Below the pieces are notes generated by a model. It had not been told where the DNA came from. It saw only the letters and a program-made list of their open reading frames with translations, and ran no database searches. A DNA stretch of 64,000 bases from Photobacterium iliopiscarium (GTDB lineage Bacteria; Pseudomonadota; Gammaproteobacteria; Enterobacterales; Vibrionaceae): the NCBI RefSeq assembly GCF_003026395.1, contig NZ_PYOO01000001.1, positions 186,001-250,000 on the forward strand, written 5' to 3'. The position numbers and the translations under genes were made by a program. Shown here one piece after another: positions 52,508 through 61,910 of this stretch; position 1 is the stretch's first letter, and each line of letters opens with the position of its first letter.

Positions 52508-54433
52508 ATGTATCACCAAACACTTAAAAAATATTTTGGCTTTGATTCTTTACGCCTTGGGCAAGAAGAAGTAATTACCCGTGTCCTCAATGGTCATTCT
52601 GCTGCGGCTATATTTCCGACAGGATCGGGAAAATCATTATGCTATCAATTACCCGCAATTGAATTACCCCATCTTACTCTGGTCATTTCACCCCTCTTAG
52701 CATTAATGAAAGATCAGCTCGATTTCCTAGCCTCAAAGGGCATTCCAGCGGCTTCTATTGATTCAAGCCAAACTTGGCAACAAACACAACAAGTGATGCA
52801 ACAAATCCGCCAAGGTGAAATTAAAGTATTAATGATTTCCGTAGAACGCCTAAAAAACGAACGTTTTCGTCATTTTATTGGTCAAATTCCAATTTCACTA
52901 TTAGTCGTCGATGAAGCACACTGTATCTCAGAATGGGGGCACAACTTCCGTCCCGATTATCTGAAATTACCCCATTACCAACAAGCATTAAACATTCCAC
53001 AAGTCCTACTGTTAACAGCAACGGCAACCCCTGCGGTAATTCAAGATATGCAGGATAAGTTTGCCATTGATAAAGACAATATTATTGTGACGGGTTTTTA
53101 CCGTAATAACCTTGATTTAACGGTATTAGCGGCAGATGAAGACGAGAAAATAGATACCCTTAAACACCAGCTTTCTCAACGTAGTAATGAACCCGCGATT
53201 GTTTATGTCACCTTACAACACACAGCAGAACAAGTTGCTGATGCACTCACTCGTAGTCACTTTCCAGCCCAAGCCTATCATGCTGGAATGGACTCAGAGC
53301 ATCGACATAATATTCAACACCAATTTATGAATGGCGACATCAATTGTATTGTTGCAACCATTGCTTTTGGAATGGGAATTGATAAATCTAATATTCGCCA
53401 AGTGATTCATTTTGACTTACCCAAATCGATTGAAAACTATAGTCAAGAGATTGGTCGAGCAGGACGTGATGGCGAAATGTCACAATGTACCGTTATTGCC
53501 AATAAGTCAGGGCTCAATGTTTTAGAAAACTTTGTTTTTGGTGACACGCCAGATCGCGATGCTATTGCGTATATTTTACGTGAAATACAAGCACAAGATC
53601 AGCAATGGGAAATAATGAGTGGTCGTCTATCTAAAGACAGTAACATCCGTTTATTACCCCTTAAAACATTATTAGTTTATCTTGAAATTCGTCATATTAT
53701 TGAACCAATGTTTACCTATTTTGCTGATTATCGTTACAAGATGAACATCTCTCAGCAGGATATAGCTCAACGTTTCCAAGGTGAACGTCGACAATTTATT
53801 GAAACAATTTTCGCTTGTTCACCCAAAGCACGAGTTTGGCATACATTAGATATGGATGCATTATGGCAAGGCTACCAAGTCGATAGAAAACGTGTTGTGG
53901 CGGCCATTGATTATCTAAACGAACAAGGGTGGATCACTCTTGAAAGTAAACAAATGACCGATGTTTACCGAATAAATCAGCACCAATTTGATATTGAAAC
54001 GGAAACAGAAGCGTTATATCAACTGTTTCAACAAAAAGAGCACAGCGAGATTCATCGTATTGAAAACATGATTGCTTTCTTTGAAAGTAAAAACTGTCTA
54101 AGCCATAAACTAGCCAGCTATTTCGCCGATCATCATGCCCCTAAACAATGCGGCCATTGCTCAGTTTGTCGAGGTAAAATAATTACACTCCCCGCGCTAC
54201 CAATATTACCCGAGATCACCGATCAACAAATTACGGTATGGAGTGATAGTTTTATTCAACGAAATGGCAGCGCCCCCTCAATGGCGGCAATCACACGTTT
54301 TCTACACGGTATGAGCACGCCACTCAATAATAAAATAAAAGCAAAACAGCTTGAGGGATTTGGCGTATTAGAAGCCTATCCTTTTCAACAAACTTTCGAC
54401 CATATTTGCCGCTTATACAATGGCAACTGTTGA
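52508..54433 (+). CDS. RecQ-family ATP-dependent DNA helicase (paralogue)
   Basis: The 641-residue product has the RecQ helicase core: FGFDSLRLGQEEVI (motif 0), FPTGSGKSLCYQLP (Walker A), VVDEAHCISEWGHNFRP (DEAH box), LTATATP, and ATIAFGMGIDKSNIRQVIHFD with YSQEIGRAGRDG. A zinc-binding region (KNCLSHKLASYFADHHAPKQ, then CGHCSVC) and a winged-helix-like part follow, but no HRDC domain is evident. Canonical RecQ begins recombination and unwinds forked DNA. The difference in the C terminus suggests a second RecQ-type enzyme next to the standard one elsewhere. It is monocistronic. Confidence 0.87.
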   Translation: MYHQTLKKYFGFDSLRLGQEEVITRVLNGHSAAAIFPTGSGKSLCYQLPAIELPHLTLVISPLLALMKDQLDFLASKGIPAASIDSSQTWQQTQQVMQQIRQGEIKVLMISVERLKNERFRHFIGQIPISLLVVDEAHCISEWGHNFRPDYLKLPHYQQALNIPQVLLLTATATPAVIQDMQDKFAIDKDNIIVTGFYRNNLDLTVLAADEDEKIDTLKHQLSQRSNEPAIVYVTLQHTAEQVADALTRSHFPAQAYHAGMDSEHRHNIQHQFMNGDINCIVATIAFGMGIDKSNIRQVIHFDLPKSIENYSQEIGRAGRDGEMSQCTVIANKSGLNVLENFVFGDTPDRDAIAYILREIQAQDQQWEIMSGRLSKDSNIRLLPLKTLLVYLEIRHIIEPMFTYFADYRYKMNISQQDIAQRFQGERRQFIETIFACSPKARVWHTLDMDALWQGYQVDRKRVVAAIDYLNEQGWITLESKQMTDVYRINQHQFDIETETEALYQLFQQKEHSEIHRIENMIAFFESKNCLSHKLASYFADHHAPKQCGHCSVCRGKIITLPALPILPEITDQQITVWSDSFIQRNGSAPSMAAITRFLHGMSTPLNNKIKAKQLEGFGVLEAYPFQQTFDHICRLYNGNC

Positions 54434-54559
54434 ATAAACAACCATTAATTTCCCTTATTTAACGCTTTAATCGCTAAAAACTGACTTTTCATATTAATCA
54501 ATAGCGATTTGACTCGCATCGTTTTAAAATGCAAAGACTAACTAATAGGAAGTAAAGTT

Positions 54560-54859
54560 ATGACTACAGAAAAAGAACAATACCAACCTTGTGATGCTTG
54601 TGGCGTTTCAGCTGAAATGGGCTTTATGATCAAAGAACATGATGATGTTGCTGATGTACACGTTTTTGCAAATGGTAAAAAAGCATTAGAATTAGAACTT
54701 GCGAACTACCTGACGCTAGCAAAACAAGTTAATGCTAACTTTAAAGTAGAAACAACGCCTGTTGATGAAACAAGTACAGAATTAACAGCGCGCATCCAAT
54801 TTGAATGCAGTGCTGAAAAGTTAATTTTTGAACTTAAAAGCCGCTCTCTAGCGAAATAA
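54560..54859 (+). CDS. YfcZ/YiiS family protein (DUF406)
   Basis: The 99-residue product matches the DUF406 family of small proteins in enterobacteria and vibrios: CDACGVSAEMGFMIKEHDDV near the start, a beta-alpha-beta domain, and an end in IFELKSRSLAK. No function is established. A CxxC pair (residues 11-14) is conserved-looking. TAGGAAG precedes the ATG. It is monocistronic. Confidence 0.82.
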   Translation: MTTEKEQYQPCDACGVSAEMGFMIKEHDDVADVHVFANGKKALELELANYLTLAKQVNANFKVETTPVDETSTELTARIQFECSAEKLIFELKSRSLAK

Positions 54860-54962
54860 TTTATCAAATCGGCAAACCTTGCCACCTTGATAATCAATGA
54901 AGCCAGTAAACAGTCATGTTTTGTAATCAATACAAAATAAAATCTGATACTGGCTTTATTAT

Positions 54963-55259
54963 TTATGGCGCTACAGGAATCAATGAGGACTGACGTACCA
55001 CCCATTTTAAAGGACCATTTAGCTCAATCGTTTGTTCAGAACGACATTCCAATACAATATTATCCGTGGAAATAATAGCGCCCAATGAGTATGATTTTCC
55101 AGCATATAAACAATGACGTTGCGGTAATGTATTTAACTGAAATTCAGCAACAGGTTGAATCACTGGTAAATTTTCTGTGCTATATTGCTTGGCATTACTG
55201 ATTGCCACAACCCCCATAACACCAATAATAACCAGCCATCCCTGCTCTAAAAAACGCAT
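54963..55259 (-). CDS. DUF1496-family secreted small protein
   Basis: A 98-residue product with one N-terminal hydrophobic segment (GWLVIIGVMGVVAISNA, about 7-23), probably a signal peptide or anchor. A short domain follows with the DUF1496 pattern RHCLYAGKSYSLGAII, then NIVLECRSEQTI; the two cysteines probably pair. Function is unknown; members occur near envelope genes in Vibrionaceae. AAGGATAAATT precedes the ATG. Confidence 0.7.
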   Translation of the reverse strand: MRFLEQGWLVIIGVMGVVAISNAKQYSTENLPVIQPVAEFQLNTLPQRHCLYAGKSYSLGAIISTDNIVLECRSEQTIELNGPLKWVVRQSSLIPVAP

Positions 55260-55325
55260 AATTTATCCTTATACACAACAATTGATACTCATTACTCTTA
55301 TCAATTACTTACACCGATGACGAGG

Positions 55326-55730
55326 TTAATACTCAATCGCTCGAGGTAATAGCTTTGCTTGTGCAATCCAATCTTCCACCGTCGAAAGTGACGGCAATTG
55401 ACGAACTAACGCTTTAGCTTCATTTACTTCAACTATTTTAGTATATAAATTATCCGCATTACGTTGTGCAAGCTCAGGCACAGTATCAACCCCTGAAGAT
55501 TCTAATAAATCCGCATATTGGGTACTTATGCCTTTAATGCGTGATAAATCTGCACGATTAAGCCATTTTAAAATGAGTTTACCGCTAATTGCTGTTTTTT
55601 CAGCTAACGTTTTACGACCACTGGGTGTTGCGCCTAACGCTAACAGTTGTTCAATGGTTGTTACGTCTATCTCAGCTAACTTTGCTGCGTAAGCTTCACC
55701 AATTCCTTCTACACTAACGATCTTTGTCAT
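55326..55730 (-). CDS. DUF4332 helix-hairpin-helix protein
   Basis: The 134-residue product has two helix-hairpin-helix units: SVEGIGEAYAAKLAEIDVTT at residues 5-24 and LSRIKGISTQYADLLESSGV at about 62-81, the pattern of DUF4332. This fold usually binds DNA without sequence preference, but no role is established. AGGAG seven bases upstream supports the ATG. It is separated from the DUF1496 gene by 66 bases and may share its transcript. Confidence 0.8.
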   Translation of the reverse strand: MTKIVSVEGIGEAYAAKLAEIDVTTIEQLLALGATPSGRKTLAEKTAISGKLILKWLNRADLSRIKGISTQYADLLESSGVDTVPELAQRNADNLYTKIVEVNEAKALVRQLPSLSTVEDWIAQAKLLPRAIEY

Positions 55731-55879
55731 AAGTTACTCCTACTATTTTTAGTTATACCTATTTGAAAAATATAGCCAATAAAACTAAAAACACCGCATT
55801 ATCGATGAATAAAAATCAATCAAAATATAATTTATACAAAGAATATCATTACGATCATATTATGAATAAAAAACAGATA

Positions 55880-55906
55880 GAAAAAAGCCCAGACAACGCT
55901 GGGCTT
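55880..55906 (-). terminator. Rho-independent terminator of the pha operon
   Basis: On the minus strand AAGCCCAG and CTGGGCTT pair perfectly around a six-base loop, followed by TTTTC. It lies about 30 bases beyond the phaC stop codon. Confidence 0.88.
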
Positions 55907-55937
55907 AACTATCTAAACGTACAAAAAATTACTACGA

Positions 55938-57719
55938 TTAAGATTCAGCAAGTGGTAATACTTGTTTCACATAATCACCAGGCGCTGCATATAACGATGC
56001 ATAATTTTCGTTACCCATGGCACAAGGAGAAACTTGTTCTGTCGGGCTAAACGTTGTTAACCAGCCATTCCAATGTGTCCACCAAGAACCATCTTCACGT
56101 TTAGCTCCCGCTAACCAAATATCTGCATTTTCTTCTTTGCTATCATTAACCCAGAAGCCGTATTTATTCTTTTGAGGAGGATTAACAATACCTGCAATGT
56201 GGCCAGATTCGCCCAAAACAAATGTTGATTTCCCACCCAATTGTTGCGCGCCACGGTACGTACCTTGCCATAAAGCAATATGATCTTCTTCTGTAGAAAT
56301 AAAGTATGTAGGCACTTTAATCTTACTTAAATCAATGTACACACCGCCGACTTTGTAACCTTTATTTTCAACTAATTTATTTTCTAAATAGAATTTGCGT
56401 AACAACGTACTATGGCATTTTGCCGCAACGTTAGTGCTATCACCATTCCAATACAATAAATCAAAATCAAGTAAGCTATTGCCTTTTAGATAATTATTAA
56501 TGTAATAGTTCCAGTACAAACTATTTTCACGTAACAAACTAAAAGTCACACTTAAAGAACGTCCATCCATATAACCATTAGCATTATTTTGAGCTTCAAT
56601 TGCCGTAATAATAGGGTCATTAATATAAGCCCCCATTTCACCAGGCTGAGAGAAATCTAATAATGTGGTAAAAAATGATGCCGATTTAATACGATTGCGC
56701 ATTCGTTTAGCGGCATAATATGCTAATGTTATTGCTAATAATGTTCCACCAATACAATAACCGACCGTATTAATATGCTTTTGACCCGTAATGTCTTCTA
56801 CTGCATCAACCGCTTTTACAACACCATCAAGGACATAATTATCAAAATCAACATCTTTCAACGATGCATCAGGATTGCGCCAAGACATCATAAATACAGT
56901 ATGCCCTTGCTCAACCAGCCAACGCACCATTGAATTATGATCACGCAAATCAAGGATATAGTATTTATTAATAAATGGCGGCACTATCAACAATGGTGTT
57001 TTATTTACAGCTTCAGTTAATGGTTTATATTGAATTAACTCAAATAATTCATTTTTAAAAACCACTTCACCTTCAGTTTTGGCAATAGTTACACCAAGTT
57101 CAAATGCACTATCATTCGTCATTCGAATTTTTAGTACATCAGCACTGCTTTGTAAATCTTCTTGTAACAATTCCATCCCTTTAATCAAATTTTCGCCGTT
57201 AGTTTCAACCGTTAATTTGGCTAATTCCGGATTAGTTGTTACAAAATTAGAAGGTGCCATCGCATTGATAGCTTGACGAGAAAAATAACCTAAGCGCTCT
57301 TTCGCTTTTTCATCGACCCCTTCAATTGAATCAATTGTTTCACGCATTGTGTTACTGAATAATAAATATGATTGCTTAATATAATTATAAAAAGCTTCAT
57401 CTTCCCACGCAGGATCATCAAAACGTTTGTCATTTTTTGCTGGCTTAATAAAGGCACTTTCTGCTGTCGTATTACCAACGGCAACATTTTCCCAAATCTT
57501 AACTTGATTTTCCCACCAATCCATTTGGATTTTAGCTAAAGCGCCAGGCTGAGCAGCCGCTTTTTCTAAAAATTCAGTGGCATCTTCCAAGTTAATATCA
57601 TTAAGCGCTTTAGTTACTGGGGTGTTCATGGCTGCCTTGCCGGAGTCTAACTCTTTCCACCATAACTGGTTCATATCTTGGAGCTTGGCAAAGTAGTCCG
57701 AAAAGAAGTGATTGTTCAT
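55938..57719 (-). CDS. phaC: class I polyhydroxyalkanoate synthase
   Basis: The 593-residue enzyme polymerises 3-hydroxybutyryl-CoA on the granule surface. The lipase-like box GYCIGG at 320-325 holds nucleophile Cys322; Asp479 in TEEDH and His507 in GESGHIAG complete the triad, close to the positions in Cupriavidus necator PhaC (319, 480, 508). The N-terminal 190 residues form the variable domain. The length is typical of class I, which needs no PhaE or PhaR subunit. It is last in the phaB-phaA-phasin-phaC order, separated from the phasin gene by tandem hairpins. Confidence 0.93.
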   Translation of the reverse strand: MNNHFFSDYFAKLQDMNQLWWKELDSGKAAMNTPVTKALNDINLEDATEFLEKAAAQPGALAKIQMDWWENQVKIWENVAVGNTTAESAFIKPAKNDKRFDDPAWEDEAFYNYIKQSYLLFSNTMRETIDSIEGVDEKAKERLGYFSRQAINAMAPSNFVTTNPELAKLTVETNGENLIKGMELLQEDLQSSADVLKIRMTNDSAFELGVTIAKTEGEVVFKNELFELIQYKPLTEAVNKTPLLIVPPFINKYYILDLRDHNSMVRWLVEQGHTVFMMSWRNPDASLKDVDFDNYVLDGVVKAVDAVEDITGQKHINTVGYCIGGTLLAITLAYYAAKRMRNRIKSASFFTTLLDFSQPGEMGAYINDPIITAIEAQNNANGYMDGRSLSVTFSLLRENSLYWNYYINNYLKGNSLLDFDLLYWNGDSTNVAAKCHSTLLRKFYLENKLVENKGYKVGGVYIDLSKIKVPTYFISTEEDHIALWQGTYRGAQQLGGKSTFVLGESGHIAGIVNPPQKNKYGFWVNDSKEENADIWLAGAKREDGSWWTHWNGWLTTFSPTEQVSPCAMGNENYASLYAAPGDYVKQVLPLAES

Positions 57720-57746
57720 AACAAAAACCCTGTACTTGGACTAAGT

Positions 57747-57824
57747 AATCAGCCATATAATCGTCTTATATGGCTGATTGGTATAAGTATCAGACAATCA
57801 GACAGCTATTAATGCAGCCTGATT
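57747..57824 (-). promoter_or_regulatory. tandem intercistronic hairpins between phasin and phaC
   Basis: At 57796-57824, AATCAGGCTGC and GCTGTCTGATT pair with two mismatches. At 57747-57779, AATCAGCCATATAA and TTATATGGCTGATT pair perfectly with a five-base loop. No T-tracts follow. Such structures often protect the upstream mRNA end or reduce downstream expression, which would give much phasin and little synthase. Confidence 0.6.
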
Positions 57825-57833
57825 TGCCGTTAC

Positions 57834-58184
57834 TTAAATGGCAGGTGTTGCTTGTTTAACGTTATCAGCAACAAACTCTTCAACTTCTGTTTTAAAGCTT
57901 TGCGCTACAGAAGAGAACTTATTGCTATCATCTAAAAGCTGTTGAGAAAGCTTAGTAAGCGTTTCAAGTTGCTGACCATTAAACGCAGTTAGTGACTGAA
58001 TGTCTTTTACTTCACTAACGGCTTTAAGTTGCTTCAGACCAAGATCGCTGTAAGCACGAACAGCTGACAATTGAAGCTCTGTCAATTGCTCAACATTCTT
58101 AGCAAACACTTTGTTGAATTTTGCGTATGGTGCTAGTGTTTTTTCTGTTTGCTCAGAAAAAGATTTAAACATTTCCGTATACAT
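57834..58184 (-). CDS. phaP: phasin (granule-coating protein)
   Basis: The 116-residue product is almost wholly amphipathic helix (SEQTEKTLAPYAKFNKVFAK, ELQLSAVRAYSDLGLKQLKA) with no cysteine or tryptophan, as in phasins of the Phasin_2 type. Phasins coat polyhydroxybutyrate granules and control their size and number. The start at 58184 follows GAGGA eight bases upstream; the longer frame to 58238 has no binding site. It lies between phaA and phaC. Confidence 0.85.
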   Translation of the reverse strand: MYTEMFKSFSEQTEKTLAPYAKFNKVFAKNVEQLTELQLSAVRAYSDLGLKQLKAVSEVKDIQSLTAFNGQQLETLTKLSQQLLDDSNKFSSVAQSFKTEVEEFVADNVKQATPAI

Positions 58185-58259
58185 AAAACATTCCTCATTG
58201 ATAGTAATAAAGTGTGGGTCTAATAATTCATACCACACTGATTGTATTAGTTTATTTAC

Positions 58260-59465
58260 TTAAACACGTTTTAGAATAACTGCTGTACCCATACCGCCAC
58301 CCACACATAATGTAGCCATACCGTATTTATTATCACGACGACACATTTCATGCAGTAAGCTAACAAGAATACGATTACCAGATGCACCTAGAGGGTGACC
58401 CAGTGCAATTGCACCACCATTTACGTTCGCACGCTCAACTAAATCTTCCACTTTAGTACCCGTTTCTTTGGCTACTTCATGGAATACACCTAATGCTTGA
58501 CCAGCAAAGGCTTCATTAAATTCAAGAAGATCAATATCTCCAATTGAAAGATTTGCTTTTTCTAATGCTTTAATTACTGCGGGAACTGGTCCTAATCCCA
58601 TTAACTCAGGTGCAACGCCCGCCTGTGCATAACTTTCGATTTCAGCTAATGGTGTTAAATTGTATTTCGTTACAGCGGCTTCAGAGGCAACAATAATTGC
58701 ACTTGCACCATCATTAATACCCGACGCATTACCCGCAGTTACTGAACCCTCACGATTAAAAGCAGGGCGTAACTTAGCAAGATCTTCAATAGAAGCATTT
58801 GCTTTTGGGTATTCATCAGTATCAACAACAACCGTCTCACGACGACTAACGACTTCAACTGGACAAATTTCAGCAACAAAGCGTCCTTCTTCAATAGCAG
58901 CAATGGCTTTTTGCTGGCTAGAAAGCGCGAAATTATCTTGTTGCTCACGGGTTAGCCCAATTTTTTCTACGACATTTTCAGCGGTTACGCCCATATGATA
59001 GTTATTAAAAACATCCGTTAAACCATCAGCAACCAAAAGATCTGTTAATTCAAGATTACCCATTTTCTGGCCATCTCGAATCTTCGATGAGGCACAAAAT
59101 GGAATTTGTGACATATTTTCAGCACCAGCTGCAACAATAAGATCCGCATCGCCCGCTTTAATATGTGCAGCAGCATCCATCAATGCTTTCATACCACTAC
59201 CGCAAACCATATTAATAGAATACGCAGGTACTTCATTTGGTAAGCCCGCATAAATAGCCGCTTGACGCCCAGGTCCCATACCTTGACCAGCACCAACAAC
59301 ATTACCTAAAATAACTTCATCAATCGCATCAACAGGAACATTGATTTCTGCTAATGCACCTTTAATTGCAACCGCACCAAGTTGTGCTGCAGAAACTGAT
59401 TTTAACGCACCATTAAAACTACCAATTGGGGTACGTTTTGCGGCAACAATGTATACCTTAGCCAT
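58260..59465 (-). CDS. phaA: acetyl-CoA acetyltransferase (beta-ketothiolase)
   Basis: The 401-residue thiolase condenses two acetyl-CoA to acetoacetyl-CoA, the first step to polyhydroxybutyrate. The acylated Cys88 lies in NMVCGSGMKAL; EFNEAFAGQ, GHPLGASGNRI with His357 and LCVGGGMG with Cys387 complete the active site. The start at 59465 follows AAAGGA; longer readings to 59546 would include a Cys-rich leader overlapping the phaB end and are unlikely. It lies in the operon after phaB. Confidence 0.92.
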   Translation of the reverse strand: MAKVYIVAAKRTPIGSFNGALKSVSAAQLGAVAIKGALAEINVPVDAIDEVILGNVVGAGQGMGPGRQAAIYAGLPNEVPAYSINMVCGSGMKALMDAAAHIKAGDADLIVAAGAENMSQIPFCASSKIRDGQKMGNLELTDLLVADGLTDVFNNYHMGVTAENVVEKIGLTREQQDNFALSSQQKAIAAIEEGRFVAEICPVEVVSRRETVVVDTDEYPKANASIEDLAKLRPAFNREGSVTAGNASGINDGASAIIVASEAAVTKYNLTPLAEIESYAQAGVAPELMGLGPVPAVIKALEKANLSIGDIDLLEFNEAFAGQALGVFHEVAKETGTKVEDLVERANVNGGAIALGHPLGASGNRILVSLLHEMCRRDNKYGMATLCVGGGMGTAVILKRV

Positions 59466-59523
59466 ATTTTGCATCCTTTCTATAATATGATTTATTATTT
59501 TGTCTTTGTTACAACATCCACAA

Positions 59524-60264
59524 TTAGTGCATGTATAAACCGCCATTTACTGACAATGTTTCGCCAGTAATATATGCCGCTGCATCACTTGCTAAAAAGA
59601 CAACCGCTGCCGCAACTTCTTTAGGTTGCGCTAAGCGTTTCATTGGAATTTCTGCTTTAATTGATTCGAGTACTTCAGGTTTAATTGCTTCAACCATCGG
59701 TGTACCAGTGTATCCAGGAGCAATTGCATTCACAGTAACACCTGCACGAGCACCTTCAGCTGCGAGCGCTTTAGTAAAGCCAATCATGCCAGCTTTAGCT
59801 GCCGAATAATTCGTTTGACCAAACTGTCCTTTTAAACCGTTAACTGACGTGATGTTAATAATACGAGCGTTACCATGTTGGCACATAGACTCAAACAAAG
59901 GTTGAGTAACATTGAATAAGCTATTGAGATTCGTATTAATTACATCATTCCATTGCTCAGCAGTCATACGCTTAAACATGGTATCTTTAGTAATACCAGC
60001 ATTATTGACCAACACATCAAGATGGCCTTCTTGCTCTAATAATGCGGTTAATGATTCTTTACAAAATGCCGTGTCAGTCACATCTAATGGCAGCAACTTC
60101 ACTGATTCATTGGAGTAGTTATTTTCCTTAAACCACTCTTTAGCTGATTGCTCACTTTTCGGGTGATAGGTAGCTATAACACGAAAGCCAGCATCAACTA
60201 GGGCTTGAGTAATTGAAGATCCGATACCACCTTTAGCGCCAGTCACTAATGCTACTTTTTTCAT
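59524..60264 (-). CDS. phaB: acetoacetyl-CoA reductase
   Basis: The 246-residue short-chain dehydrogenase reduces acetoacetyl-CoA to (R)-3-hydroxybutyryl-CoA with NADPH. TGAKGGIG near residue 8 binds the nucleotide, NNAG follows, and the catalytic Ser-Tyr-Lys is seen in ITSVNGLKG and QTNYSAAKAG. The length equals usual PhaB. The ATG at 60264 was chosen over the TTG two codons upstream because AAGGAG is at proper distance. It is first in the pha operon; 689 non-coding bases lie upstream. Confidence 0.92.
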   Translation of the reverse strand: MKKVALVTGAKGGIGSSITQALVDAGFRVIATYHPKSEQSAKEWFKENNYSNESVKLLPLDVTDTAFCKESLTALLEQEGHLDVLVNNAGITKDTMFKRMTAEQWNDVINTNLNSLFNVTQPLFESMCQHGNARIINITSVNGLKGQFGQTNYSAAKAGMIGFTKALAAEGARAGVTVNAIAPGYTGTPMVEAIKPEVLESIKAEIPMKRLAQPKEVAAAVVFLASDAAAYITGETLSVNGGLYMH

Positions 60265-60953
60265 TTCCAAGGCTCCTTCCTTTGATCTTATCGTATTTAT
60301 TTAAATACATTTTTAAACGAAAACTCAATCACGCACTGTTACATTTTATTATCATTTAATGAGCGACAGTTTTAAAATAATGCCGCCGCTATAAACACAT
60401 TGCATATGGCAAACATAACAACACAGATGCATATAGATGGCAAGCAAAGGTGTTAACATTTTTAATGTCGCAACTACAACGTATTAACAATATAATCAAT
60501 AACAACGCATGTAGCTATATTATTTAACAAACGGACGCATAATTAATAGCGGCCAAAATAAAAAATACATATTAATTATCAATGTATTACTCTTTAAGTT
60601 ATATTCTTAACACTAGCTGATTGTTAATTATTTGTTACTTAAAGTGCCAAGGGATGTTCTTTAATATACAGCGGTGGTCGGATGACATTATCAAAGGGTA
60701 TCGATTGCTATTTCTTATAGTAATATCGAAAATGTTACAAAAAAGTCACAAAATTATAAATTATTCGCTATTCCTTAAATTTACAAATACAGTCAAAATC
60801 TAAATAAAAATGATCATTCTTCAATTCATACCCTTATTTTTGCGACAACTTTTTCATCAAATAAATAATTAAGTGTGAACTAAATCAATTTTTAGTAGTC
60901 CGAAAAACAATTGTTTCAGCTTCAGTCTTTTGAATACCAAAGGAAATATTTGT
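60265..60953. other. large AT-rich divergent intergenic region
   Basis: About 690 bases between phaB (-) and the MoxR gene (+). It must hold the promoters of the polyhydroxybutyrate operon and of the moxR operon. The region is very AT-rich. One short open frame of 60 codons (60621-60803) has no binding site or recognisable content. I see no clear operator, repeat or terminator. Confidence 0.5.
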
Positions 60954-61910
60954 ATGTTAGCAAGCACATTTAAGCGCCTAAATGATTACCTTCAAAGTCA
61001 AGTTATTGGCCAGCCTAATTTAGTAAAACAGCTTTTAATTGCTTTACTCGCCGATGGTCATATTCTGGTTGAGGGTCCACCAGGATTAGCAAAAACTCGC
61101 GCAGTAAAAGTATTGGCAGATTGTATTGAAGGCGATTTTCATCGCATCCAATTTACCCCAGATCTCTTACCTTCCGATTTAACAGGTACTGATATTTTTC
61201 GTCCAGAGACGGCTGAATTTACCTTTCAACCAGGACCTATTTTTAATTCATTAGTGCTTGCTGATGAAATTAACCGTGCGCCCGCTAAAGTACAGGCGGC
61301 AATGTTAGAAGCGATGGCTGAAAAACAAATTACCGCAGGTCGTAAAACATACCCGTTACCTGAGCTATTTTTAGTAATGGCGACACAAAACCCAATCGAA
61401 CAAGAAGGAACGTATCCACTACCAGAAGCACAGTTAGATCGCTTTCTATTACAATTGAATGTTGATTACCCTAATGCAGAAAGTGAACTTGAAATTCTGC
61501 GCCTTAATCGTGGTGAAGCACTTGGCATAGAAAAAGCAGAGCCCGTTCGTCTTAGCCAAAGTGATATTTTTGCCGCACGAAAAGAAATCTTAAACATTCA
61601 TATGGCTGATGACGTCGAGCATTACATTATTCGTTTAGTGATGGCGACACGCGAACCTCATCGCTTTAGTGAACAACTACAATCATGGTTGCAAATGGGA
61701 GTGAGTCCACGTGCAACATTAGCGCTTGACCGTTGTGCTCGTGCACATGCTTGGTTAAATGGCCGTGATTTTGTAACACCAGAAGATGTTCAAACAATGG
61801 CTTATCCTGTGTTACGTCATCGCTTATTATTAAGCTATGAAGCACAAGCAGAAGGTATTGCAGCAGATCGTGTTGTTGAAACACTTATTTCGCAGGTTGC
61901 TAGCTTATGA
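60954..61910 (+). CDS. MoxR-family AAA+ ATPase
   Basis: The 318-residue product has a MoxR-type AAA+ core: HILVEGPPGLAKTRAVK (Walker A) at about 38-54, FTPDLLPSDLTGTDIF, LVLADEINRAPAKVQAAML (Walker B), MATQNPIEQEGTYPLPEAQL (sensor 1 region) and SPRATLALDRCARA (sensor 2). MoxR ATPases act as chaperones that mature proteins with VWA domains, and the downstream genes supply such partners. The start at 60954 follows AGGAAATATTT; a TTG at 60930 is upstream of that site. It overlaps the next gene by four bases (ATGA). Confidence 0.9.
   Translation: MLASTFKRLNDYLQSQVIGQPNLVKQLLIALLADGHILVEGPPGLAKTRAVKVLADCIEGDFHRIQFTPDLLPSDLTGTDIFRPETAEFTFQPGPIFNSLVLADEINRAPAKVQAAMLEAMAEKQITAGRKTYPLPELFLVMATQNPIEQEGTYPLPEAQLDRFLLQLNVDYPNAESELEILRLNRGEALGIEKAEPVRLSQSDIFAARKEILNIHMADDVEHYIIRLVMATREPHRFSEQLQSWLQMGVSPRATLALDRCARAHAWLNGRDFVTPEDVQTMAYPVLRHRLLLSYEAQAEGIAADRVVETLISQVASL

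Noticed and set aside
54900-54956. Inverted repeat AAGCCAGTA / TACTGGCTT as a terminator
   Set aside because: The arms are separated by 39 bases and no good T-tract follows; it may be real but I could not support it.
60621-60803. 60-codon open frame in the pha-moxR gap
   Set aside because: No ribosome binding site and no recognisable content; AT-rich spacer gives such frames by chance.
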